This document shows positions 9,081 through 17,975 of a stretch of DNA of 64,000 nt, piece after piece. Positions within the stretch are counted from its first letter, which is position 1, and the number at the start of each line of letters is the position of its first letter. The notes under the pieces are model-generated. The model worked only from the letters and a program-made list of their open reading frames with translations, was not told where the DNA came from and searched no databases. This DNA is from Halocaridina rubra (lineage: Eukaryota; Arthropoda; Malacostraca; Decapoda; Atyidae): assembly GCA_037179515.1 (NCBI GenBank), contig JAXCGZ010017035.1, positions 1-64,000 on the forward strand. The letters run 5' to 3'. Both the position numbers and the translations under genes were made by a program.

Positions 9081-11016
9081 TCATACCCACCCTACCTCTG
9101 TCATATGTCTATCTAATCTACATTTGAAGGTGTCTAAGGTATTGGCATTTACTATCATACTAGGAAGCTTGTTCCATGCATCAGCTACTCTATTACCAAA
9201 CCAATTTTTACCAATTTCCCTTCTGAACCTAAATTTATCAAGCTTAAATCCATTATTACGAGTTCTGGTTTGATCATGAATTTTTAAAACTTTATTAATA
9301 TCTCCCTTGTTAATCCCTTTAAACCATTTATACACTTCAATCATATCCCCCCTAACTCTTCGCCTCTCTAGAGAATGTAGATTAAGTTTTTTTAATCTGT
9401 CCTCATATGGTAGATTTCTGATATTGTGTATCATCTTGGTCATTCTTCGCTGCACTCTCTCCAAGGATTCAATTTCCATTCTATAATAGGGTGACCAGAA
9501 TTGCACAGCATAATCTAAATGGGGCCTAACTAATGCAAGATAGAGCTGCAAAATAACTTTTTCCGTCCTATTGCTAACGCTTCTTGAGATAAATCCTAAA
9601 ATTCTGTTTGCTTTATTTCTGACTGCTGTGCATTGCTCTCTTGGCTTAAGACTACTACTCACAAGAACTCCCAAATCCCTTTCACACTGAGAACTCATGA
9701 TTTCATGGTTATTTAGCTTATAACTAGTATTGTCTTTTATAGTACCCATTTTAACTACTTTACATTTTTCAACATTAAATTCCATTTGCCATTTGTCCGA
9801 CCATTCAGATAATCTATTTAGATCTTCCTGTAAAGCATGAATGTCTTCTTTTCTATATATAGTTCTACCTATTTTAGTGTCGTCTGCGAATTTACTTAGG
9901 TTACTACTGATATCCGAATCCAGATCATTTAGATATACGATGAATAATAGGGGACCCAGTACCGAGCCTTGTGGTACCCCGCTGGTAACCGAGCCCCACT
10001 CTGATTTCTCTCCATTTATGCAAACCCTCTGTTTTCTGTCTTTTAACCATTGTTTGATCCATCTGAGCACAGCTCCTCCTATACCATGAGCTTCCAGCTT
10101 TTTAACTAATCTTTTGTTAGGAACTCTATCAAAAGCTTTGCTAAAATCTAGATATATTGTATCATATTCTTTGCCACAATCTACTGCCTCGTAAACTTCT
10201 GAATAAAAAGACAGTAAGTTTGTAAGGCACGAAAAACCCTTAAGAAACCTGTGTTGTGAAAGTTTTATCAGTCTGTGTAATTCTAGATGTGCCCTTATTT
10301 TATTTGCAATTATGGATTCTAGAATCTTACCCACTGTTGACGTTAAACTTACCGGCCTATAATTATTCTTTTTAACACGTTCTCCTTTTTTGAAATATTG
10401 GTACCACATCTGCCAATTTCCACTCCATGGGTACCGATCCTAATTTTATTGAATTATTAAATAATGCACTTAGAGGACAACTAAGCTCTTCCTTGCATTC
10501 CTTTAATATTCTAGCATATATTCCATCAGGTCCCGGAGATTTATGAGACTTTAATTTATCTATTTCTTTTATTACCTCCTCTCTCGTAATATTTATTGAA
10601 GTAAGTATATTATCGGGACTGTCTCTGTAAATGAATTCTACTTCCGGAATATTTTCCAAGTTTTCATTTGTAAATACAGATAAGAAATAATCATTTAAAC
10701 ATGTACACATCACTTTATCGTCATCTGTGATATGGCCATTGGCTACTTCAATTGGTCCGACTTTTTCCTTAAATTTTGTTTGATAATGTTGATAAAACCC
10801 TTTAGGATTTTCTTTAGCTTCTCCTGCTATTCTAACTTCGTATTTTCTTTTCGACTCTCTAACTATCTTTTTAACTTCCCTGTTTAACTGTATATATTGC
10901 TGCCTCACCTGCTCTTCACCTCTTTTTAGTTTCCTGTATATTCCTCTTTTAATACCTATAAGATTCTTTATTCTATTGTTCATCCATTTAGGGTCATTTT
11001 TTCTTGATCTGCAATG
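9081..11016 (-). pseudogene. Fam-E ORF2: RT domain with one frameshift
   Basis: The upstream part (11016 down to about 10390) holds the linker and RT fingers (SHKSPGPDGI, VPMEWKLADVVPIF). The downstream part (about 10400-9081) holds RPVSLTSTVGKILE, YLDFSKAFDRVPN, SGVPQGSVLGPLLF and the catalytic FADD in NLSKFADDTKIG, then the CR1-type C-terminus (YLALVRPHLDYAVQFWSP, LPSMIVNANTLDTFK). A single frame change near 10390-10410, at a T-run, separates them; otherwise the RT is open for over 440 codons. Catalytic motifs are intact, so the insertion is fairly young. Confidence 0.85.
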
Positions 11017-11654
11017 TTTCATGGGAAAGAATTAATTACCCCAATAACTATGCTTGAAATTAAAGAAATTATAAAGAATATTAAAAACAAGGCACCAGGA
11101 CGATCCGGAATAAACAAGTTAATAATAACTCACTTACCAAACATAGCACTGCTTAAGTTACTAAATATTTTTAATTCATGCTTGTCCACAGGTTATTTTC
11201 CAAAAAGGCTCAAATCCTCTTTAATGATATTCATTCCGAAACCCGGAAAACTTAACACCAGAGCAGAAAACTATCACCCAATATCTCTTCTAGAAGTTCC
11301 AGAAATGATATTTGAAAAAATAATATATAAGAGTGTTTATAAATACCTAGAGATAAACGATATCCTCCCACCTAACCAGCATGGCTTTAGGGGAGGCAGG
11401 GGCACGCACACAGCATTAACTTTTTTTTTTATGAAAAAATAGCAATTTCTCAACATCAGAAAAGAAAATGCAATATATTAAGTAGAGATGTCTCATCAGC
11501 ATTCGACAAAGTATGGAGAGATGGCCATAAAATTAAAATTTTTGAATTACAGTTACCTTCACTAATCAATAAAATATTATCGAATTTTATAACAGTCAGA
11601 ACTTCAGTCATCAAAATCAACAAGTAATTTGAACTCAGGGCAGGAGTACCTCAG
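11017..11654 (+). pseudogene. J1 ORF2, RT fingers and palm (second segment)
   Basis: Reads HGKELITPITMLEIKEI, NKAPGRSGINKL, FIPKPGKL, NYHPISLLEVPEM and NQHGFRGGRGTHTA, then after a shift near 11440 DVSSAFDKVWRDGH and a final GVPQGS at 11645-11655. These are RT motifs in their usual order. Reading stops at the insertion point of Fam-I copy 2 and resumes at 16290 with SPLLYALFTSDIPEAEPG. Confidence 0.8.
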
Positions 11655-11663
11655 GGTTCGAAT
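11655..11663. repeat. Left target-site duplication of Fam-I copy 2 (GGTTCGAAT)
   Basis: GGTTCGAAT is repeated exactly at 16281-16289. It lies between the PQGS codons of J1 RT and the 3' end of copy 2. Confidence 0.85.
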
Positions 11664-12893
11664 CTTTATTTTTCTTTGATGTTCTCCCTTGAGGGTGAGC
11701 GGACCTTTCCTTGTGACCCGCAGGTGGGGAAAGATTTGTTGATTGGAGATGGTATTCGCTCTTGAGGGCAAATGGGCTTTCCTATTTGGCGCGGAGGTGG
11801 GGTGAAATCTGGTTATTGTTGGTGGTATTCACTCTTGAGGCCGATCGGACTTTCCTATTTTGGCCCGTAGGTGAGGTTGTGCAAAACTGTAAAGATAATG
11901 GAAAACATAAGTGTTCAGTTAAGGATTATTAGTTTACATCAAATAATTTTAATGAATTCCTGTTTTGGTGGTGAGAGAGAGTTATTACATGGTTATCTTG
12001 GTGGAGGGTATTGACTGATGATATTTAGTAGACTGTTCATGTAGTTGTTTGTTTGCTAGTCTGATTATGGAGCTAGCAACATGAAGGGTATTTGGATCTT
12101 CGTTGGATGTTGCTGGGGCACCAGTTTTCCGTCGAATTTCTGAAAAGGAATCACATTCGAGGATGTAGTGGAGCAGTGGATGTGGTGAGGCTACCTGGCA
12201 AATGGTGCATTCCCTGATGATATCATCCACTATTCGCCAGGTGCACTTGTACCCGAGTCTCAGACGGTACACATTGACCTCAGTGCTTCGTCGAAGGTTC
12301 TTAGGTAGGGTGATTTGCTGAGGATCAGTGGTGGCTTTGCACCACCAGGAGGAGGGGGAGTCAATGTCAGTGCACAGGTTGTGTTTGGTTATTAAGGAGT
12401 TAAGGAGTGACTTGGTGGCTTTGTTTTTTATCTGTTGAATCCCAGGAGGCAGATATTTGGATTTCTGCTCTGAGAGTGGCTTGTTTGGCGTCTTGATTGG
12501 CTTCCTCATTTCCCTTGATGCCGACGTGGCTGGGAATCCAGGCAAGAGTGATGGCATTTCCAAGGCTGGTTGTCCTGTGGTAGTGGCTAAGGATGGTGGT
12601 GATGATACGTACATTGTCTCTGAGGAGTGGCTTCTTGATGGCCTGTAAGGTGCCTTTAGAGTCAGAGAGCATTAGGGCATGGTCAACTCCTTGCTGGATG
12701 AAGAAGTCGAGGGCGTTGGCTATGGCAACAAGCTCAGTCTGGAGGGATGAGCAGGAGTTTGATAGTCTCCAGGATAGGACGTGGTTTCCAGTGGTGAAGG
12801 CGGCGGCTGAGGCTCCAGTTTCTTGATTTACTGAACCGGCAGTATAGTAGACTTGAGAGTTTGGCCTGCTCCAGCTCTGAATTTTGTCCTTGT

Positions 12894-12911
12894 ATATGTT
12901 TTTAAGGTCAA
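12894..12911. repeat. 18-bp target-site duplication, left
   Basis: ATATGTTTTTAAGGTCAA, repeated exactly at 13110-13127; it flanks the RTE-like insert inside copy 2. Confidence 0.9.
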
Positions 12912-13109
12912 AACCCAGCCACTGAGGGGGGCAAGCCAGCCTCAACTTGGTGCCGGTCCCAAGCCTGGGTAAATGGGGAGGGTTGGCGGCAGGAAGGGCA
13001 TCCGGCCATAAAAATGTTGCCAAAACCAAAATATGGCCAGTACAGATAACTGGCCAGAAACATCGACCCCACATAAAAGTGGGAAAAGATGTAGACAAAG
13101 AAGAAGAAG
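12912..13109 (+). mobile_element. Short RTE-like 3' fragment or RTE-mobilised SINE
   Basis: A 198-bp insert ends in a GAA-rich tail (AAAGAAGAAGAAG) and contains GGTGCCGGTCCCAAGCC, GGCAGGAAGGGCATCCGGCC and a trailing TAAAA. These strings resemble the 3' ends of RTE-clade LINEs and SINEs that borrow them; that is from memory of the family. Exact 18-bp flanking duplications mark it as a recent, clean insertion. No open frame. It interrupts the linker before RNase H of Fam-I copy 2. Confidence 0.75.
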
Positions 13110-13127
13110 ATATGTTTTTAAGGTCAA
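13110..13127. repeat. 18-bp target-site duplication, right
   Basis: Second exact copy of the 18-mer at 12894-12911. Confidence 0.9.
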
Positions 13128-15815
13128 GCGGGTTTACCAAGCTTTTGGGGTTGTCAGGGGGCTAGATCTTTATGTCGAGTGGTCGGTCATTCCATAGGGG
13201 TGGGCATATGTAATCAGGAAGCGGAGTATCCTGTGTCTTGGCTAGGATGCTCTCCCTGACTGGCAGTGCTTGCAGGCTAGCGCAGACCTTGGCTGCCCAG
13301 GTTCTAGGATGGTGGTTGGGGTGGCAATTGAGGGCAAGATGGAGATTTGTGCCAGTGAGGCATTTATGTTGGGCAGTGGTGGTTTTGGCCACAAAGAGGG
13401 TCAGTCTTTGCTTAAATCTGAGCTTGAGTGGCATGAGTCCCGATTCCACCTGAATGTTTTCTCTCTTGGTCCACATGGGGGCTCCTAGCATGGTACGTAT
13501 GGCGTTGTTTTAAATTACTTCTGTCTTGTCCCACTGTTGGTCTTTTAGTAGCCATAGTTTGGGACAAGCATAGTCTATGAGGCTGCATATGGCTTGTATA
13601 TAGAAGCTTCTGAGGACATTATATGATGCACCATCGTAGAGGCCCGACATCCGACTAAGGACCGCTTGTGGCTTGCTGCACTTGTCGCGCAAGTGTTGAA
13701 TCTCAGGTCCAAATGTTAGTCTGCTGTCTATGATTACACCCAGGTATTGGTGCTTGGTAACCCAATCCACAGGCTCATTACCTATGGCCAGATTAGTGTC
13801 TGGTCTCCACTGGTGGATGGGAAGGGCCTTGGTTTTGCAGGCATTGATTTTAACTCCGAGGGAGATGGAGGCTTGGTGAATCTTGGTGAGACACCGCTGT
13901 GTCTTGTTAGAGCTTCTGTCGCCTATTGTGACAAGGGCAAAGTCATCCGCATAGTTGAAGAATTTGGTTCCATGTGCTAGTGCGATGTCCATGAGCTTTT
14001 CCATGAGACAATTAAAGAGGAAGGGGCTAAGGATTCCACCTTGGGGGGTCCCATTTTCGTGGTATTTGTAGGTGGAGTAGTGCCCATCTACTTTGACTCG
14101 TACACTGCGGTTTTGTAGACTCTGCTTGATCCATGAGAGAAGGTTACCTTTGATCTGCTTTGAAACGAGAGCTGAGAGTATCACCAGCACATTGGCTAGT
14201 TCAAAGTCCTTCTCTAGGTCTAGAAAAACGATGTATCCACGGTAGTTGTTGATAAATAATAGCATGGAGGCTATGCATTCTGAAGTGCCTAAGCCAGGCT
14301 GGTAGGCAAGCATGTTTTCTGGGAAGGGTGGGCATTTCCAGCAGACTCTGTTAAGTACCAACTTTTCTGCCATCTTGCTCAGGCAGTTTAGGAGGGAGAT
14401 GGGGCGAGGGTTGTCAGGGTCCTGTGGTTTTAGGATGGGCTGAATGTCTGCTCTGTTCCATGAAGCTGATCTGATTCTTCGTGTGTATGTCGAATTGATC
14501 AGAGAGAGCAGAGCAAGCTCCCCTTGGGGCCCCATATTTTAAATCATTGTGTATGCAATTCTATCAGCACCTGGGGCTGTGTTTTTAGAGCTTTTGCTTA
14601 CTCTTAGTAGCTCAGTCAGAGAGAATGGGGCATCTGTTTTGTATTCAGTGTTGATGGCTTCTTCTATTTTTTCCCATCTTGCAGTGGTGATGTCCTGAAG
14701 AGTTGTTCTGGTGGTGATAGGGAGCTGGTTGGAGCTTGCTCTTTCTGCGAATTTGATGGAGAGTTCTTCTGCTGCTCTTCAAGGCTCCCTGTGGGGGATG
14801 ATTTTAGGAGGTTTACCTTTAGCAAAGGAGTTAATGCTCCTCCACATCTGGCCCACAGAGGTGTGAGCATCTAGGTTGGAACACGAATCGAGCCATTTTT
14901 TCCTCTTAATGTTGCGTGTCTCTTCATGGGCATGTTCTTTGACTGCCTGGAGAGTGCGGTAGGAGTCTTCTGTGCGACGTTTCCTGTGCATTTTCCGGAT
15001 GACGTTGAGCCGGTGACCGAGTTCTTTAACTCTGTCACAGTAGTACCATCTGTCCCAATGAGTGGTGTGTTGTGGTTTACAGAGGGGGATGGAGGAGTTT
15101 GCTCAGCCTCTGCTTGGTCGATGTCTTTGGATGTTGTGTAGGCTGAAAACCAATTGCTGAGGTGCTCCTGGAATTGGCCCCAGTCGGCCTTCTTGAAATT
15201 CCATAAAGGGGGAGGAGCAGGGATTTGGAAGATTTTAGGAATTGGCAGCGTGAGATGGATCCCGTAGTGGTCGCTTGTGACCAGGTCATGAACTCTCCAT
15301 GTGGCGTCTTGCTTTAGAGAGTTGAAGACAAAGGTGAGGTCCTGTATTCCACCTCTGTCATGAGTTGGCTCATGATTGTTGAGAAGGGAGATGTCTTCTT
15401 GGTTGTCCAGCAGGCTCATGATGTCTGCCTGCGGCACAGGGGTGCTCATACCTGAGTCTTGGATGGTGCGCGTTGAAGTCGCCTCCTATTACCGAAGAGG
15501 GTAGTCAGGTGTAAGCCACCATCCTGTTGTCTGTAAATGTTGTACAGATCTATGCAGCTGCCCTGAAGTTTGATGTTAACAGTGAGGACGTGGACCTCTT
15601 CGCCGCAGTAGACCGGCCGGGTTATTTCCTTGGCTAGCAGGTTTTTCCTGATGAAGGTGGCACTGCCTCTGTTCTCCCCTGGAGACCAGTGCTGGTAGAA
15701 TCCTTTGTATCCTGAGATTTTTGGAGTGCTTTGCTCTGTGCACAGGGTTTCTTGAACCATGAACACATCTATGTTGTCAGCTTTTGCAATGCCTTCAAGA
15801 TGTTGTACCTTCTCC

Positions 15816-16280
15816 CTACTCTCACGAGAGTTGGGAAGAAAGATAGAAGACTGTTTTAGTGATAAAGTGTTGTAGTGTTCCAAATAACTGAAGTGATCCA
15901 GCCACAAGGCCCCTATATTTCATTAAACGAAATTGACAAACAGTGTAAGTGATATATACTTAGTGAAATCTGTGATATCCATGACTAGTTGTTTGTCATG
16001 GCCTCTATCGCTTCTCCTGTGCTGTGCTAGTACAGTGGTAACGCACTGGCTTCGCATTCATGAGGTCGAAAGATCAGTTCCCGTCCAAGACCGAGAGTAT
16101 AAGCTGTTTACTGGCAGGAACTGCTGTGGTTGGACACCACAGTGGGGGATTGGGGCTTGCCCTGGCTGACGAATACCCATTGTATTGAAATGGGAATAAA
16201 GTCAGTTTGTTTTGTTTGTTTTGTCCTGCTCCCCCACAGAGGAGGGAATGGAACTCGACCCCCCTACAAGAGGGGTGGAC
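15816..16280 (+). other. Inverted 5' segment of Fam-I copy 2 (5' UTR end and ORF1 start)
   Basis: From CTCACGAGAGTTGGGAAG (matching about 878-895 in copy 1) through the same leader to ATGGCCTCT at the ORF1 start, then a SINE, then ORF1 again up to GGGGTGGACGGTT. Orientation is opposite to the rest of copy 2. The junction with ORF2 at about 15812 shares a few pyrimidines with both parents. Confidence 0.85.
16020..16224 (+). mobile_element. tRNA-derived SINE (SINE-1) inside ORF1 start of copy 2
   Basis: The head looks like a tRNA: A-box region TAGTACAGTGGTAACGC (16028-16044), then TTCGCATTCATGAGGTCG and a degraded B-box ending AGTTCCCG. A ~110-bp body follows (CTGTTTACTGGCAGGAACTG, ACACCACAGTGGGGGA, CGAATACCCATTGTATTG) and a TTTGT-rich tail. 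CCTG occurs on both sides (16016-16019 and 16225-16228) as a short possible duplication, and ORF1 resumes directly. The same body recurs in reverse at 46386-46505. SINEs are transcribed by RNA polymerase III and mobilised by LINE enzymes. Confidence 0.8.
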
Positions 16281-16289
16281 GGTTCGAAT
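16281..16289. repeat. Right target-site duplication of Fam-I copy 2 (GGTTCGAAT)
   Basis: Exact repeat of 11655-11663. J1 RT resumes at once with codons for SPLLYALF. Confidence 0.85.
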
Positions 16290-17113
16290 ATGAGCCCTTT
16301 ACTCTATGCCCTGTTTACAAGTGATATCCCAGAAGCAGAACCAGGATGTACAACCATCATCTTCGCAGACGATATCACCCAAATTGTAACAGATTATAAT
16401 AAGAACTATTTGGCCAGGAAAACCCAAAGGGAAATAGTAAAAATAAATGACTTCGAAAAAAAAAATGGAAAATCAAAACAAATATGGACAAATTTCAACT
16501 ATTATCTATCTCAGCATCCAAGCTATCAGACATCATAATTAATAATTATAGGATTAATTTTTCAAATAGCTTAAAAACTTTGGGCTTAACTTTAAATAGA
16601 ACAGGAGTGAAACCACTGGTCAACCACAGAATTGTTCAAAGCAACTCGGTTTCTACCAAATGAAAACGATTTTATTTATTAAAAACTAAAACTAAGTTAA
16701 CGTTATTTAAAACTTTAGTAAGACCAATTTTAATATATCCACCCATACCTTTATGTGTACAATCAAAGTCAAACTTAGGAAGGTTGCAAGCCATTCAAAA
16801 TAAAAACTTAAGAAGAATACTCCCCGAGAGGCCACCATATATAGAAAGGATGGAGAAGATCCATAAAAGCCTGAAAGTGGAACCAAAAAACTCATATATT
16901 TTCAAACTAGCCAAAAAGACTTGGGGAAATATGGAGATCGATTTCCCCGAATTAATAGAAGAGTCATCTAATCTAAACAACAACGAAAATAATGATCATA
17001 CCTGGTGGAAAAGAATTTCCCCATTGCTATCGGGAAACCCACCAGATCCCATATATGCAAAAGGAAACCAAAACTATAACTTTAACCGTAACTTTAACTT
17101 TAACTTGCTTTAA
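16290..17113 (+). pseudogene. J1 ORF2, RT catalytic region and C-terminus (third segment)
   Basis: Starts with SPLLYALFTSDIPEAEPG and the catalytic motif FADDITQIV near 16366, then continues through degraded thumb sequence to the C-terminal stretch 16784-17113 (LRRILPERPPYIERME, WWKRISPLL). The stop at 17113 is followed by a short UTR and an A-run. Frameshifts and stops lie between about 16535 and 16784. It rejoins the segment ending at 11654. Confidence 0.8.
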
Positions 17114-17217
17114 CTGAAGAGTGTATAAATAATTAACCATTCTGATCTATCTCTCCCACTGAACTTTTCTTAACAAATACTATCAAAATATAAACAAACT
17201 TGGTTAAAAAAAAAAAA

Positions 17218-17619
17218 TTATTTCTGCACTTTCTCTACTACTAAATCTCTTTTTTCTCCTTTACTAAAAAAAATAATATATGTATATGTATGTGTGTATA
17301 TATGTATTTATATATATATGTGCATATGTATGTATATGTCTGTGGGTATATAGCAGTTATTACTAATCAACCAAATAATAGCAGAGCTCATCAAGAATGT
17401 AAACCTTTAAATAACAACTAAAGGGAGTCATGTCTGGGCAGTGAGATAATGTTAAGCTGTAGCTACATTGAATTTTAAACAAAACTTAGAACGAGGATCT
17501 GCCCCTCTCTTTTTATCTCTTACTTTATTTAATTTTCGTGCTTTTCCCTCCAATTCCCTTATATCCTAAATCCCCTCCCCTTTTTCCACTCCTATACTAT
17601 CCCATCCTTAGACTTAGAC
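17218..17619. other. Low-complexity spacer between J1 and J2
   Basis: Contains an irregular TA/TG/GT microsatellite-like tract at 17275-17352 and otherwise AT-rich sequence with no open frame. Its right part may be the 5' UTR of J2, but I cannot place that boundary. Confidence 0.5.
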
Positions 17620-17759
17620 TCAGATGAGCAGGTTGTCCTATTAGGAAAAAAAGACGGAAGTGTAAAGTAATAGAGATAAGAGAAGCAAAATAGCAGTCCA
17701 AACCAATTTTCTCCGAGGTTCCAGGGGCAAGCATAGCCACTACTTCCAACTCTCACACA

Positions 17760-17975
17760 CAGCAAGACTTCAAATTTCCAATGATCTCGAACCAGATGAC
17801 TACAGTTATATTAAGCACTATGGTTTATGGATGAATGATGGATTCCATTAATCCAGGATCATTTGAAAATGTGGTAAACGAAATTTACAAACTAAATGGC
17901 TCAGCTAAAATCAACCTTCCAAAGACCACACCTAAAAACCTTAAAGTAGCTGCAGCTGTAGAGACTTCACACCAC
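17760..17975 (+). pseudogene. J2 ORF1, first segment
   Basis: Parallels J1 ORF1: MTTVILSTMVYG, then a stop, MMDSINPGSFENVVNEIYKL and INLPKTTPKNLKVAAA. Copy 3 of Fam-I interrupts it after 17975. Confidence 0.65.

Larger units (their letters stand above)
8911..11016 (-). mobile_element. CR1-like LINE, 5'-truncated (Fam-E), inserted in J1
   Basis: A ~2.1-kb minus-strand insertion lies between the endonuclease linker and RT domain of J1. It has no endonuclease or ORF1, a frameshifted RT ORF, a ~150-bp 3' UTR and the octamer tail. J1 reading resumes at 11017 with no obvious target-site duplication, which is normal for CR1. It is a different family from Fam-C: the RT proteins are related but clearly divergent and the tails differ. 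Confidence 0.82.
11985..15815 (-). pseudogene. Fam-I copy 2 ORF2, broken
   Basis: Begins inside the endonuclease at KVQHLEGIAKADNIDVFMVQ and retains QET. The GDFN region near 15480 is damaged and deleted, and SDH remains near 15270. The RT stretch 14535-13510 is open for 341 codons and keeps YADD. RNase H (12830-12400) keeps TELVAIANALDFF and PSHVGIKGNEEA, but the last Asp position reads N (ANQDAK). The C-terminal Cys/His motif is near 12200. Frameshifts near 15450, 14870, 14540 (stop), 13505 and 12610, plus the RTE-like insertion at 12912, make it non-functional. Confidence 0.85.
11664..16280 (-). mobile_element. Fam-I copy 2 with inverted 5' end (twin-primed insertion)
   Basis: On the minus strand, 15815 down to 11664 is ORF2 (from residue ~20) plus 3' UTR and short A-tail. 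The next stretch, 15816-16280, is the family's 5' UTR end and ORF1 start, but on the plus strand. Everything between ORF1 codon ~25 and ORF2 codon ~20 is missing. The exact 9-bp duplication GGTTCGAAT brackets the whole composite. The inverted piece ends in ORF1 at GGACGGTT, sharing GGTT with the target. This is the structure expected from twin priming. A SINE (16020-16224) and an RTE-like insert (12912-13109) came later or were carried in. Confidence 0.85.
6580..17217 (+). mobile_element. Jockey-like LINE J1, split by two nested insertions
   Basis: AT-rich non-LTR element in three pieces: 6580-8910 (5' region, ORF1, endonuclease), 11017-11663 (fingers and palm of RT) and 16281-17217 (rest of RT, C-terminus, 3' UTR, A-run at 17206-17217). 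Codon-level continuity across both gaps shows they are insertions: a CR1-like LINE at 8911-11016 and Fam-I copy 2 at 11664-16280. The lack of an RNase H domain and the endonuclease type suggest the Jockey clade. Several stops and frameshifts make it a dead copy. A second copy (J2) follows directly in the same orientation. Confidence 0.8.

Noticed and set aside
16020..16100. Possible functional tRNA gene
   Set aside because: The B-box is degraded and a SINE body and tail follow directly.
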